Positions 1 to 9,349 of a stretch of DNA of 64,000 nt are shown piece after piece. The stretch covers positions 39,907 to 103,906 of the forward strand of contig JAFLEE010000007.1 of the NCBI GenBank assembly GCA_017302015.1, given 5' to 3'. The position numbers were made by a program, and so were the translations under genes. How positions within the stretch are numbered: the stretch's first letter is position 1; each line of letters starts with the position of its first letter. The notes beneath the pieces were generated by a model. It did no database searches. It was not told where the DNA came from and saw only the letters and a list, made by a program, of their open reading frames with translations. This DNA is from Spirochaetota bacterium. Lineage in GTDB: Bacteria > Spirochaetota > UBA12135 > COTS27 > JAFLEE01.

Positions 1-978
1 ATGGGCGATCCCTACCGCCCCGCGACCATGGCGATCCCCCTGATCCTCTGGGGCCTCTACCACCTCGAATCGGGGCGCAAGGCCGCCTTCTTCGCGTTTT
101 TCGCCCTCACGCTCCTGGTCCAGGAATCCCTGCCGATGTTCACCGGGGTCATCGGCCTGTATTTCCTCGCGTTCCGCCCGGGCCTCCGCCGCGTCGGCGC
201 CTCGGTCCTCCTCCTCTCCATCGCCTATTTCGCCCTGGTCGTCGGGTTCCTGATGCCCCGGATGTACGGGCACGACCGGCTGCTTCACATGGAGATGTTC
301 TGGTCGCTGCTCCCCGGAAACGGCCCCGTCGAGATCCTCCTCAATTTCGCCAAGAACCCGTATCCGGTGTTTAAGCGGCTCTTCTCTCCGTTCACCCTCG
401 GCCAGGTGGCCTTCTTCACGTCCACCGTGTTCTTCCTGTGCTGGGGCCATTGGCGGGTGTGGATCCTCTTCCTCATCCCCATGGCGTTCATCCAACTCTC
501 CGACTTCATGTACATGCGCAATTTCTCCCGCCATTACACCACCGAGAGCCTCATCGCGGTCTTTTACGCATCGCTCCTCGTTTGGGGAGAACGCGGCGCG
601 GCCTGGCGGGCCCGGTGGGGAAAGGCATGGCAGAAGCGCGCCGTGATGGTCCTCGGGATCCTGGTCTTCCTGGTGGCCGGGGCCCAATTTCCGGGCTATT
701 ACATCCGGTGGAACGCGGAACGGGCCCGGGAATTCCGGGAATTCGCCGCCCTCGTCCCCGCGGATGCCCAGGTCTGCATCTCCAAACTCGAGTTCTATAC
801 CACCGTGGCCTGGCGCCACTCTTTCTCCAGGATGCCCGAAGTTCGCGAAGCACCCTGGGTGCTCCTCACCCGTGAGGAGGAAACGAAATATCGCAGCCTC
901 CTCGACGACCTCGAAAAGAGGGGTTGGTCCAGGCTCCGCGAAGGGAAGTACGCGGTTCTGTACCATAAAAATCCCTAA
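1..978 (+). CDS. DUF2079-type integral membrane protein, C-terminal part
   Basis: The reading frame is open from the first base of the window, so the true start probably lies upstream; I see 325 residues. They hold several hydrophobic helices (roughly residues 8-20, 31-65, 68-90, 130-165, 185-200, 215-235) followed by a soluble tail of about 90 residues. The spacing of helices, the early P-x-T-M-A-I-P-L segment and the 'SRHYTTESLIAVFYASLLVWG' stretch resemble DUF2079 predicted membrane proteins, which are distant relatives of polyprenyl-phosphate-dependent glycosyltransferases. No catalytic residue can be assigned from this fragment. Substrate and role are unknown; the family assignment is from memory of its pattern only. 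Confidence 0.6.
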   Translation: MGDPYRPATMAIPLILWGLYHLESGRKAAFFAFFALTLLVQESLPMFTGVIGLYFLAFRPGLRRVGASVLLLSIAYFALVVGFLMPRMYGHDRLLHMEMFWSLLPGNGPVEILLNFAKNPYPVFKRLFSPFTLGQVAFFTSTVFFLCWGHWRVWILFLIPMAFIQLSDFMYMRNFSRHYTTESLIAVFYASLLVWGERGAAWRARWGKAWQKRAVMVLGILVFLVAGAQFPGYYIRWNAERAREFREFAALVPADAQVCISKLEFYTTVAWRHSFSRMPEVREAPWVLLTREEETKYRSLLDDLEKRGWSRLREGKYAVLYHKNP

Positions 979-1140
979 GCACTCGATTTAACCCCGAGAG
1001 CGCGCCCGCCGGACGTGGGTGCGGTGTCCTTGCCTTCACGGGAGAAAGCGCTACTTTTAAACGCAGGCGCGACGGCTTCAAGGCATCCATCGCATACGGC
1101 GCCGCAGAGAGCGGTCGTCCTCCGTCCAACCAGGGGTTCT

Positions 1141-2151
1141 ATGTCCTCCATCCTGAAAAGCCAAGCGCTCACCTTTCCCTGGCCCTGCCGGGATCCCTTC
1201 CTCTTTTGCGCCCATCACCTCGACCGCTATCCCGAAGGCGACGGAAAAATGGGCCCCGCGGCCCCGCTCACCGGGCGCGCCATCGGCCAGGACTTCTCCG
1301 GCAAGGATGGTTGGAGCATGTACCACGGGCAGACGGTGCCCGGCTTCCCCCAGCATCCCCACCGGGGGTTCGAGACCGTGACCGTGACCCAGCGGGGCCT
1401 CGTCGACCACTCCGATTCCCTCGGCGCCGCCGGGCGCTACGGCGAAGGCGATGTGCAGTGGATGACCGCGGGCGCCGGTATCGTCCATTGCGAGATGTTC
1501 CCCCTGCGCGACACGACGGGCCCCAATACCGCCGAATTATTCCAGATCTGGCTCAACCTCCCGGCGGAGAAGAAACTCGTCCCGCCCCATTTCGACATGT
1601 TCTGGTCCGAAAAGATCCCCACGCTGCGCTTCGGGAAGCAGGGCGAAGGGGCCACCCGCGCGACCCTCGTCGCCGGCGTGCTCGACGGGGTGATGGCGCT
1701 CCCGCCCCCTCCCAATTCCTGGGCCGCGGATCCCGAGAATGGGGTCACGATCCTCGTCCTCCAAATGGAAGCTGGCGCCCGTTGGACGCTCCCCCCCGCA
1801 CTCCACGATCATGTACGAAGCCTCTATTTCCACGAGGGCGGGGCGATGACCATCGACGGCCGGGCCATCGACGGACACGCCGCCCTTTGGTTGAAGCCCG
1901 ATGCCCCCATCGCCTTGGAAGCGGGAAAGGACGGCGCGCGTCTCCTCCTCCTCCAGGGTCTCCCCATCGGGCAACCCGTGGCCCAATACGGGCCCTTCGT
2001 CATGAACGACGAGGCGGGATTGCGCAAAGCCTTCGAAGATTATCAGGAGCATGAGTTCGGCGGCTGGCCCTGGCCCTCGGATGCGCCCGTTCATCCGGCG
2101 GACCAGGGTCGGTTCGCACGATATCCGGACGGGCACGTCGAGAACCCCTAA
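1141..2151 (+). CDS. Pirin family protein
   Basis: A bicupin of 336 residues. The N-terminal cupin carries HPHRGFETVT (about residues 77-86) and HCEMF (about 119-123), matching the two-His plus His/Glu metal site of pirins. The C-terminal cupin is degenerate, as is usual in the family. Bacterial pirins bind Fe(II); some have quercetin 2,3-dioxygenase activity and others modulate metabolic enzymes, so the substrate cannot be inferred. The ATG at 1141 is chosen because family similarity begins there and AGGGG lies 4 nt upstream; an in-frame GTG at 1015 would add 42 residues of non-pirin sequence. It is monocistronic between a membrane protein and a small hypothetical. Confidence 0.9.
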   Translation: MSSILKSQALTFPWPCRDPFLFCAHHLDRYPEGDGKMGPAAPLTGRAIGQDFSGKDGWSMYHGQTVPGFPQHPHRGFETVTVTQRGLVDHSDSLGAAGRYGEGDVQWMTAGAGIVHCEMFPLRDTTGPNTAELFQIWLNLPAEKKLVPPHFDMFWSEKIPTLRFGKQGEGATRATLVAGVLDGVMALPPPPNSWAADPENGVTILVLQMEAGARWTLPPALHDHVRSLYFHEGGAMTIDGRAIDGHAALWLKPDAPIALEAGKDGARLLLLQGLPIGQPVAQYGPFVMNDEAGLRKAFEDYQEHEFGGWPWPSDAPVHPADQGRFARYPDGHVENP

Positions 2152-2399
2152 AAATCCGCCTCGAATTCGCCGCGACGAATCCTCTCCTCCGCGAGCATCG
2201 GAGGGGAACGGCGTGCTGGTTGTCTTATTTGTCTGGGATGGAGTTGTGCCTGGTTGACAATTGCCCCCTCTTCCCGAGTTTTCACCGGTACGACGTCACT
2301 TTTCTGGCGAGGACCTTGCGCATTTTTCACCAATTCTGCCGGTGCGTGTTCAAAACAGGACTTCGGGAGAGACTGTAGCGCGCCCACGGGATCCACCGT

Positions 2400-2729
2400 A
2401 TGACGATCCGAAATAAATCGAACGGAGAAATCCTCCAAGCCGTCTACATGACTTGGACGGAGAGCGAGTTCCCCAAAGACGGAGAGAAGTTCATCCTCCT
2501 CATGGGAGGGGCCCATCCCGCCATTCGCCCCGCCGAACCTTACGTGATCGTGCCGGAACGTCCCGACCTCGTCATCCGCCCGGAAAACTCCTGCGCCTAC
2601 GCCCTCGTCTCCACCACGGAAACGGGCCGCGTCAATCTGGAGGTGGACGGCTTTCGTTTCGATCTCGCCGAACCTGAAGGCATCCCAACCGCCAAAACGA
2701 ATGGCTCCCAATCCCTCCAAGCCGAATAG
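2400..2729 (+). CDS. Small hypothetical protein
   Basis: A 109-residue soluble protein with no recognised domain. It has a mixed alpha/beta composition, no signal peptide and no cysteine-rich motif. Codon choice (strong third-position G/C) looks like the neighbouring genes, which is the main reason to accept it. The ATG at 2400 has no clear Shine-Dalgarno sequence. A longer opposite-strand frame overlaps it but shows the repetitive Gly/Arg/Glu composition of a shadow frame. A TTGACA lies at 2254-2259 without a convincing -10, so the promoter is unknown. Confidence 0.5.
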   Translation: MTIRNKSNGEILQAVYMTWTESEFPKDGEKFILLMGGAHPAIRPAEPYVIVPERPDLVIRPENSCAYALVSTTETGRVNLEVDGFRFDLAEPEGIPTAKTNGSQSLQAE

Positions 2730-2759
2730 AGCGCTCCCGCGTCGAGCCGATCCCCCCGG

Positions 2760-3407
2760 TCACTTAAGGAAATAGACGAGCAGACCTTGGGCGGCGAAAT
2801 AGCTTGAATAGACGAGCAAGCGGGCCGTGCGCCAGGGCCTTCGGAACCGGTCGAACGCCAAGAGCGCATCGGAGACGACGAATAGGCCCGCCCCAATCGC
2901 CGCCATCATTGAAGCGAACGTCGGGCGCACGAGAGCGACGGTGGAAGCCTGGGCCGCCATCGCCACGAGGGCGAGCATGTAAAGGGCCACGGGTATGCCC
3001 AAGCCTTTGGGCACCCCGCTCCATAATATCCGCAAAAGGATCCCCCCGGAGGCGAACCAGATAAGGAAGGGCCAGATGGATGCCAAGAAGCCAACGCCCG
3101 AGGTGAGCGCGACGAGGTAGGCGAGGTGGGCCAGTAAAAACGCGATCAGACCCTCGCGAAACTTCGACTCAAAGAGGAGCAGCGCGTCTCCCATCAGGGA
3201 AAAGACGAGGCCGAGAGTCAGGGCAATGGAAACACGCCCCACCGGGCGTTCCCAGAAGGAAACCGCCCAAAGGATGAGGATGATCGTCGACAGCGGCTTG
3301 AACACGTACCGTAAGGCCCGCAGGCGCGGCACATATTCGCCCAAGAGCGCGAAGAAAACAGAGAGGCAGAGGCAAGAGACCGCGAGGATGGGAGAAAAGG
3401 GTGGCAT
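2760..3407 (-). CDS. YhhN/TMEM86-family membrane protein (lysoplasmalogenase-like)
   Basis: 215 residues with about eight hydrophobic helices over the whole length. The family signatures GDALL (in FSLMGDALLLF) and the second S-D-A-L-L-A (in FVVSDALLAFDRFRRPW) are present. TMEM86/YhhN proteins are integral membrane enzymes; the animal members hydrolyse the vinyl-ether bond of lysoplasmalogens, while most bacterial members are uncharacterised. The start is placed at 3407 (MPPFSPILAV), where hydrophobic sequence begins; the frame stays open for 26 further codons upstream that look non-coding. Divergent from the GH10 gene, with 321 bp between them. Confidence 0.8.
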   Translation of the reverse strand: MPPFSPILAVSCLCLSVFFALLGEYVPRLRALRYVFKPLSTIILILWAVSFWERPVGRVSIALTLGLVFSLMGDALLLFESKFREGLIAFLLAHLAYLVALTSGVGFLASIWPFLIWFASGGILLRILWSGVPKGLGIPVALYMLALVAMAAQASTVALVRPTFASMMAAIGAGLFVVSDALLAFDRFRRPWRTARLLVYSSYFAAQGLLVYFLK

Positions 3408-3728
3408 GCTCGTAGGGTCGTGGGGCGCTCGACTTCTTTCTATATTAGACTGGGTTTGCCGGGCACGTCCATTGAAAGACACCAAGGGATACGCTCATTC
3501 CTAACTGCAGGTTCGTGGTGACCCTCCTGAAGAACGAGGGCCCGTTTTAAAAGCCCACGAAGTCTTCAGCCAATGGTCGCGTTTGCCTTCGATGAAAGAA
3601 CCCATTGGCCTAGAATCCGACCTTGACAGGGCCTGATTGCTGCTATACTATTTATATCAGAAATCCCTTGCCCGTTTCTTTCCGAATCCATCGGATGATT
3701 TTCTCCCAACCCTAAAAAGGAGTCTTCC
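3408..3728. other. Divergent intergenic region, YhhN / GH10
   Basis: A 321-bp non-coding stretch between two divergent genes. It contains the GH10 promoter described separately. On the minus strand a weak TAATAT -10 candidate near 3440 could serve the YhhN gene. I see no inverted repeat of note, no small ORF with a ribosome-binding site, and no RNA element. Confidence 0.5.
3623..3651 (+). promoter_or_regulatory. Sigma-70-type promoter of the GH10 gene
   Basis: TTGACA at 3623-3628 is a perfect -35. Two overlapping -10 choices follow: TATACT at 3644-3649 (15-bp spacing, preceded by an extended -10 TG at 3641-3642) and TACTAT at 3646-3651 (17-bp spacing). The leader would be about 70 nt, ending in AAAGGAG six bases before the ATG at 3729. 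Confidence 0.65.
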
Positions 3729-5552
3729 ATGCACCGATCCCTGAGCGCCCTCCTCATCCTTTGCATGGTCGCTTTTCCGCAGGAAAAACCCGTGCCTCCC
3801 GGCGGGAAGCGGGTCATCGCCGAAGGCCTGCCCTTCCGGCTCCAAGCCGGCAAAGACGGCCAGGCGCAGATCGAAAAGGTCGCGGTGGAGGGCCAACTGT
3901 TTCGGGAAGCCCTGCGGGCCGAAACCATCGTTCGGCCCCCTTCCTCCTACGCCCTCCAACTCGTCACCCGCCTCACCGAACCCGTGAAGAAGGGCGATGT
4001 CATGCTCCTGGTGTTTTGGATCCGGGCCGTGAAGACCAGCACCGAAAACGCCCTCGCGAGCACGGCCGCGGTGGTAGAGAAGTCGGGCCCCGACTACGAG
4101 AAATCGGTCTCCAGCATGGTTCTCGCGCCCTACCAATGGACGCGCTTCACGATCCCCTTCACGATGAAGGCGGACTACGAAAGCGGCGGCGCCGCGCTTA
4201 ATTTCCACCTGGGCTATCCGCCCCAGGCCTTCGAATTGGCCTCGGTGGAACTACTGGACTACGGCCGTTCGCTCGCGATCGAGGCCCTCCCCAAGACGGC
4301 CATCAAACTCGACTACCCGGGCCGGAAACTGGACGCCCCCTGGCGCAAGGCGGCCGAGGAGCGAATCGAGAAGATCCGCAAGGGCGATCTCTGGGTCGCC
4401 GTGAAGGACAAGGCTGGCCGGCCCGTCCCCGGCGCCGAGATCGCCGTCTCGATGAAGCGCCACGCCTTCGGCTTCGGCACCGCGGTCTCGGCCCGCCTCT
4501 TCATGGACCCCGGGGAAGTCGGCGCCAAGTACCGCGGCACGCTCTTCGCCCATTACAATAAGGTCGTGCTCGAGAACGACCTGAAATGGCCCAGCTGGGA
4601 CGCGGGCCGTTTCGGCACGACGGAGAAGGCCCAGAAGGCCTACGCCGATACACTCGAGACGGTGCGCATCCTCAACGCCAGCAATGTCCAGGTGCGGGGC
4701 CATTGCCTCGTCTGGCCCTCGTGGAAATTGCTCCCGGCCCCGGTCCGGGCCCTCTCCAACGACGCCTCCGCGCTCTCGCGCGCCATCAGCAACCACATCC
4801 TCGACGAGGTCGGCATCCTGAAGGGCCAATGCGCCGAGTGGGACGTGGTAAACGAGGCCTTCAATAACCACAACGTCACCGACTTCCTCGGGGGCGGGCC
4901 CGAGAGTTTCCGCATCATCGCCGATTGGTATCGCCTGGTGCGCGCCACCGACCCCAAGCCCCTTCTGTTCGTCAACGATTACAGCATCCTCTCCAGCGGG
5001 GGGAACGACGCGCCCCATATCGAGGCCTACGAACGCCTCATCCGCTTTCTCCTGAAGGAGCGCGCGCCCCTCGACGGCATCGGCCTGCAATCCCACATGG
5101 CCACGCTCGTCCCCCCCGAAACCCTGCTGGCCGTCCTCGACCGCTTCGCCGTCCACGGGCTCTCGATCCAGTCCACCGAGTTCGACATCAATAACGACGA
5201 TGACGAGGCCGCCCAGGGCGATTACCTGCGGGATTTCTGCACGGCCCTCTTCAGCCATGCCAGCGTCACGGGCATCGTGATGTGGGGCTTCTGGGAATCG
5301 GCCCATTGGCTGCCCAAGGGCGCCCTCTGGCGCAAAAATTGGGAGATCAAGCCCAATGGGCAGGCTTGGCGCGACCTCATCTATAAGACCTGGTGGACGG
5401 AAGCCTCCGGAAGGAGCGGCGCGGATGGGGCGCTTAAAACCCGCGGATTCCTGGGCGACTACGAGGTCACGGTCCAACACGCCGGGAAAACGAAGCGCGT
5501 TCCCGCGCGGATCGAAAAAGAGGGGAGCCGCCTGGAGGTCGTTCTCGATTAG
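3729..5552 (+). CDS. Secreted GH10 endo-1,4-beta-xylanase with N-terminal accessory domain
   Basis: 607 residues. Residues 1-17 form a short hydrophobic signal-like segment. Residues 25-180 look like a beta-sandwich carbohydrate-binding module, and the GH10 (beta/alpha)8 barrel spans about 240-550. The acid/base glutamate is E376 in WDVVNEA and the nucleophile is E484 in QSTEFDI; the conserved HCLVWPSW (325-332) of the substrate groove is present. It would cut the xylan backbone outside the cytoplasm. A tail of about 50 residues forms a small beta-rich module. It has its own strong promoter and an ideal Shine-Dalgarno. The next gene downstream encodes an arabinose-isomerase-like enzyme, consistent with arabinoxylan use. 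Confidence 0.93.
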   Translation: MHRSLSALLILCMVAFPQEKPVPPGGKRVIAEGLPFRLQAGKDGQAQIEKVAVEGQLFREALRAETIVRPPSSYALQLVTRLTEPVKKGDVMLLVFWIRAVKTSTENALASTAAVVEKSGPDYEKSVSSMVLAPYQWTRFTIPFTMKADYESGGAALNFHLGYPPQAFELASVELLDYGRSLAIEALPKTAIKLDYPGRKLDAPWRKAAEERIEKIRKGDLWVAVKDKAGRPVPGAEIAVSMKRHAFGFGTAVSARLFMDPGEVGAKYRGTLFAHYNKVVLENDLKWPSWDAGRFGTTEKAQKAYADTLETVRILNASNVQVRGHCLVWPSWKLLPAPVRALSNDASALSRAISNHILDEVGILKGQCAEWDVVNEAFNNHNVTDFLGGGPESFRIIADWYRLVRATDPKPLLFVNDYSILSSGGNDAPHIEAYERLIRFLLKERAPLDGIGLQSHMATLVPPETLLAVLDRFAVHGLSIQSTEFDINNDDDEAAQGDYLRDFCTALFSHASVTGIVMWGFWESAHWLPKGALWRKNWEIKPNGQAWRDLIYKTWWTEASGRSGADGALKTRGFLGDYEVTVQHAGKTKRVPARIEKEGSRLEVVLD

Positions 5553-5785
5553 GGCTCCTGGGTGGGGCGGAGACCTCGCGCGCAATCGCGAACGCGGGGC
5601 CCCCTCCGTCATGGACAAAACCGTCGCCCCCCGTCCCCCCGCTCGGTCCACCCCGATCCACCATGCCCCCGGGGCCCATCCGTACCATAATTCGGGCATC
5701 CCAAGGGGATCTTCGGGCGGTCGGAAGGCCTCGCCGAAGCCGTTCCCTGGGAATTCGACATCCCAAACCGCTTCACGGAGCCCCC

Positions 5786-7246
5786 ATGAGCAAGAACCCC
5801 ATCGAACGCAAGAAACCCCGCACCGCCCGCGTCGGCCTCTTCGGCGTCGGCCACCAGATCTATTGGAGCCAGTTCGAGGGCCTGCTGCCCAATCTGATGG
5901 GCTACCACGAGATCCTCAAAAAACGCCTGCAGGCCATGGGGGTGGAGGTGGTGGATATCGGCATGGTCGACACAAGCCAGGCCGCCTACGCGGCGGCCGC
6001 CAAACTCCGGTCGGGCGAACTCGACCTCCTCTTCTGCAATATGCTCACCTACGCCACGAGTTCCGTCTTCGCGCCCATCCTGCGCGACGTACCGGTGCCC
6101 ATGGTGCTCGTCGCCCTCCAGCCCAAATCGGCCCTGGACTACACCAAGGCCAGCACCTTCATGCAGCTCGAGAACGACAATATCTGCTCGGTGCCCGAGT
6201 TCACAGGGGTGGCCGTGCGGCTGAACCGCAAGATCCACGACGTGGTGATCGGGAAACTCCACGACGACCCCAAGGCCGACGGGGAACTCGCGGCGTGGTG
6301 CGACGTGGCCAAGGTGCTCCACGACCTGCGCGGGGCTCGAATCGGCCTCATGGGCCACGTGCTCGAGGCGATGTACGACATGCACGCCGACCCCACCGCC
6401 GTGAGCGCCGCCTTCGGGGTGCACGTGCCCCTCCTCGAGATCGACGACCTCATGGCCTGCGCCGCCGAGGTCACCGAGGGCGAAGTGAAGGAGAAGATCC
6501 GCGTCATCGAGTCGCTCTTCGATTTCCCCGACCCCAAGAGCGACCCCGTCACCCGCAAGCTCACCCCGGAAGACCTGGAGCAGGCGGCCAAGAGCGCCTG
6601 CGCCCTGGACCGCCTCACGGCGAAGTTCGAGCTCACCGGCCTCGCCTATTATTACGACGGCCTCCCCGATTCCCCCCAGCGCAAGCTCGCCACCACCCTC
6701 ATGGTGGGCAATTCCATCCTGCTCGCCCAGGGCTTCCCCATGTGCGGCGAGTTCGACCTCAAGACGAACCTCGCCATGCTCATCATGGACCGCATGGGCA
6801 TCGGCGGCTCCTTCGCCGAGTTCCACCCCTTCGATTTCGACGGCGACTTCATCCTCGTGGGCCACGACGGGCCCCACCACCTCGCCATCGCCGAGGGCAA
6901 ACCGGTGCTGCGCAGCCTCACCAAGTACCACGGGAAGCCCGGCAGCGGCGCGGGGGTCGAGTTCAAGATCAAGGAAGGCCCCCTCACCATGCTCGGTATC
7001 ACCCAGAAGGCCGACGGCGGCTTCAAGTTCGTCATCGGCGAGGGCGAGAGCCGCAAGGGGCCCATCCCGCCCACCGGCAACACCAATACCCGCGGCTTCT
7101 TCCCCCCCAATACCCGCGACTTCATCAAGGCCTGGGTGATGCAGGGGCCCACGCACCATTACGCCCTGGGGATCGGCCACCACGCCAAAACCCTGGAGAA
7201 AATCGCCGGAATCCTCGGGATCGAGGCGGTGGTGGTGAAGGCGTAG
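5786..7246 (+). CDS. L-arabinose/L-fucose isomerase-family protein
   Basis: 486 residues, a typical length for L-arabinose isomerase. Diagnostic segments are the CGEFDLKTN block (E is the first metal-ligand candidate), SFAEFHPFDF (second Glu), ILVGHDGPHHLA (His) and the C-terminal GPTHHYALGIGHH (His), matching the order E-E-H-H of the Mn-binding site in AraA/FucI-fold enzymes. It would convert an aldose to a ketose in the cytoplasm, but some of these blocks are diverged from classical AraA, so the true sugar is uncertain. The start at 5786 is supported by CGGAG five bases upstream; an upstream in-frame ATG at 5663 adds non-conserved sequence. No araB or araD is nearby. Confidence 0.75.
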   Translation: MSKNPIERKKPRTARVGLFGVGHQIYWSQFEGLLPNLMGYHEILKKRLQAMGVEVVDIGMVDTSQAAYAAAAKLRSGELDLLFCNMLTYATSSVFAPILRDVPVPMVLVALQPKSALDYTKASTFMQLENDNICSVPEFTGVAVRLNRKIHDVVIGKLHDDPKADGELAAWCDVAKVLHDLRGARIGLMGHVLEAMYDMHADPTAVSAAFGVHVPLLEIDDLMACAAEVTEGEVKEKIRVIESLFDFPDPKSDPVTRKLTPEDLEQAAKSACALDRLTAKFELTGLAYYYDGLPDSPQRKLATTLMVGNSILLAQGFPMCGEFDLKTNLAMLIMDRMGIGGSFAEFHPFDFDGDFILVGHDGPHHLAIAEGKPVLRSLTKYHGKPGSGAGVEFKIKEGPLTMLGITQKADGGFKFVIGEGESRKGPIPPTGNTNTRGFFPPNTRDFIKAWVMQGPTHHYALGIGHHAKTLEKIAGILGIEAVVVKA

Positions 7247-7286
7247 CCGGCGAGTCCTCCGGTTCCGAAAGCCGCGGAACCCCGGT

Positions 7287-8411
7287 TCACGCCAGGGGAC
7301 GGCCGCCCCACTCGCGGGTCAGGTCCCGCACCCTCTTGAGGCGCTCCCAAGGCGTGCGGATATTCGTCTGGCAGGACGTGCTTAGGATCATGCGCCTTCT
7401 GGAGGCCCGGGCGAAGAAACCCCGATAGAACGCCGTCAAAGCCTCTTCACTCGGCATCTCCTGCTCCGCCGCGGAAAACCCGCCGTTAAAGACGAAGTTC
7501 GGGGCGCAAGCCTGCGCCTCGTCCACCCACCAGTCTCCCAAGGGGGGATGGGAGACGCCTTCCAGCCCCGTGACCCCCGCCTGCGCAAAGAAGGGCCCGA
7601 GTTGGCGTAGTTGGCCGCAGGCGTGAACCCAGAGGTATTTCCCCTTCTGCCGGAGGAGGTCGGCGGCTTCCCGGACATAGGGCAGCCAGAATCGCTCGAG
7701 GATCCCGGGGGCATAGAAGGGCGTATCCACATTGTCCATCAAGATGACCGATACGACCCGGGGATGTTCCGCGAGGGCACGGATCGCGGGGTGGAGTTTC
7801 CCCCAAAACGCGTCGCAATAGGTTTGCGCCGCCTCCGGGTCGTCGGTGAGGAAATAGCAGGCGGCTTCCATGCCGAACTCGTGGTGGAGCTGCTTAAGCG
7901 GCGAGCAGCCCGCCGTCACGTTCACGAGCCCGTCCTCCCCGACCCGCTCGTCGAGGGCCTCGAAGGCCGCCGCATCGAAGCGGAACTCCCGTTGGTCTAG
8001 GCGCCAGAGGGCCGCCTTCCCGTCCCGATCCCAATCCTTCACCGGGTATTCGTCCACATGCCCCGTACTCTGGGCCCGCTGCTCGCGGTAGACGGAACTC
8101 AGGCAGCCATGGGGGGTCTCGACATGGGTCACCCGGCGTTCCCCCAGCGGGGTCTCCTCGACCTCCGTCTTCGGTCGGGCCACGGTGTCCCGGAACTCTA
8201 ATCCCGCCCCCAGGTTCCTGCTGAAGACATCGCAGCCGAGGGCCTTCATCGCCCCGAGATAATCCGCGCCCGCGAGTTCCTTCGGCAGCGTTTGCAATCG
8301 CTCATGGTGGTCGAACCATTGTTTGAAATTGGGACTGAAGGGAACCCAGGCCGGTTCCTCGCCGCGGAGCACCCTAAGCAGATTTTCCCGCCGGGTGGGT
8401 CGGGCGCTCAT
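7287..8411 (-). CDS. UroD-fold protein, probable cobalamin/corrinoid-type methyltransferase (MtaA-like)
   Basis: 374 residues of the uroporphyrinogen decarboxylase superfamily. Unlike the true HemE at 48.5 kb it has the H-x-C...C zinc-site pattern of corrinoid methyltransferases (WVHACGQL and, further on, STSCQTN), and lacks the N-terminal P-x-W-F-x-R-Q-A-G-R block of HemE. Members of this group occur often in carbohydrate and C1 catabolic islands with unknown substrates. Its ATG overlaps the stop codon of the upstream dioxygenase gene by 4 bp, so the two are one operon, read divergently from an AraC-type regulator. Confidence 0.8.
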   Translation of the reverse strand: MSARPTRRENLLRVLRGEEPAWVPFSPNFKQWFDHHERLQTLPKELAGADYLGAMKALGCDVFSRNLGAGLEFRDTVARPKTEVEETPLGERRVTHVETPHGCLSSVYREQRAQSTGHVDEYPVKDWDRDGKAALWRLDQREFRFDAAAFEALDERVGEDGLVNVTAGCSPLKQLHHEFGMEAACYFLTDDPEAAQTYCDAFWGKLHPAIRALAEHPRVVSVILMDNVDTPFYAPGILERFWLPYVREAADLLRQKGKYLWVHACGQLRQLGPFFAQAGVTGLEGVSHPPLGDWWVDEAQACAPNFVFNGGFSAAEQEMPSEEALTAFYRGFFARASRRRMILSTSCQTNIRTPWERLKRVRDLTREWGGRPLA

Positions 8412-9226
8412 GGGCGGGCTCCCGATGGCGCGGCGAAGGAAACTCCGGGGGCCGGGCGGCCCGGCTCGGGAACCTTCGCGCCCCCCCGCAAGAGGCGATC
8501 CCCCGCCAAGCCGCCTTGGCCGGCGCCGCGCCCGTTCGGGTCATAGTCCACGATGAACGACCTCCTGCTTTTATCCGATCGATTGGGCGCCGAATAATGC
8601 CAGGTGAGCACGTGGAAAAAGAGCATGGACCCCGGCTTCATGGGGGCGACGCGCACGCGGTCGCCCGGCACCCGGGCGGCCTCGATCTGGAGTTCGCGGG
8701 GGTCCACGTGGGGCACGAAACCCCCGCGGTGCGAGCCCGGAACGAGTTGCATACAGCCGTTCTCTTCCGTCGCCTCGTCGAGGGCGAGCCAGCACGTCAC
8801 CTGTTCGGGCCGGGTGCCTTGCCAATAGGCCCAGTCCTGGTGCCAGGGTTTGGCGCTTCCATGCCGGGCCGGCTTGAACATCACCTTGCTGGAATGGTAA
8901 TGGAGGGTCGGGCCGATGAGATCCTCCACGGCATCGAGGAGGTCCGGGTGCTCTACGAGGGCCGCGAAACGTTCGCTATGGCGGTCGATTTCCTGGATCT
9001 TTCGCAGGAGGCCCGGGGCCAGGGGGGCTCCCTCCTGGATCCCGCCCCCGGCGGGGCGTTGGAGATTAAACCCCCCGGCGTCGCCTTCGAGGCCCCGGGC
9101 GCCGTCCGACAAGCGGTCGAGTTCGGCGCACAAGGCTTGGATCAATTCCTGCGGGAAAAAGCCTTCAACGATGAGGTAGCCTTCCTCCTCGTATCGCCGC
9201 TTCTGCTCGAGGGTCAATCGTTTCAT
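8408..9226 (-). CDS. Phytanoyl-CoA dioxygenase (PhyH) family oxygenase
   Basis: 272 residues. An Fe(II)/2-oxoglutarate-dependent oxygenase fold is indicated by WHQDW (H129, D131), the AYW...TCWLALD strand, the GSH turn and the distal FFHVLTWHYSAPN followed by R-R-S-F, which supply the second His and the 2-oxoglutarate arginine. Such proteins hydroxylate small molecules; the substrate is unknown. The start at 9226 (MKRLTLEQ) is chosen because PhyH similarity begins there; the frame is open 35 codons further. It is the first gene of a two-gene operon with the UroD-like protein. Confidence 0.85.
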   Translation of the reverse strand: MKRLTLEQKRRYEEEGYLIVEGFFPQELIQALCAELDRLSDGARGLEGDAGGFNLQRPAGGGIQEGAPLAPGLLRKIQEIDRHSERFAALVEHPDLLDAVEDLIGPTLHYHSSKVMFKPARHGSAKPWHQDWAYWQGTRPEQVTCWLALDEATEENGCMQLVPGSHRGGFVPHVDPRELQIEAARVPGDRVRVAPMKPGSMLFFHVLTWHYSAPNRSDKSRRSFIVDYDPNGRGAGQGGLAGDRLLRGGAKVPEPGRPAPGVSFAAPSGARP

Positions 9227-9327
9227 CCGGTCCTCCCCGCGAACCCGGGCATCGTCCCAGGCGATGGTTCGCGATCCATGAGGGTAGTCCGCCCGGCCCC
9301 TGGCCGCCATGGCGGCGCGGGGAGAAA

Positions 9328-9349
9328 ACATGTCATATTGGGGACATGT
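9328..9349. promoter_or_regulatory. Inverted repeat at the start of the AraC gene
   Basis: ACATGTC (9328-9334) and GACATGT (9343-9349) form a perfect 7-bp inverted repeat with an 8-bp spacer. The second arm contains the ATG (9346) of the AraC-family gene, and the spacer holds a CATATT -10-like hexamer. This is a plausible autoregulatory operator in the divergent region between the regulator and the PhyH/UroD operon. Confidence 0.5.

Noticed and set aside
2181-2204. CCTCCG/CGGAGG hairpin after the pirin gene
   Set aside because: Stem of 6 bp without a following T tract; could be chance in GC-rich DNA, so not listed as a terminator.
2254-2282. TTGACA in front of the small hypothetical gene
   Set aside because: No acceptable -10 lies 15-19 bp downstream (the 17-bp position is AGTTTT), and the site is about 140 bp from the gene.
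5553-5785. Long frames running through the end of the GH10 gene and across the isomerase gene
   Set aside because: They are out-of-frame shadows with Pro/Arg-rich composition; the 233-bp gap shows no gene or strong signal.
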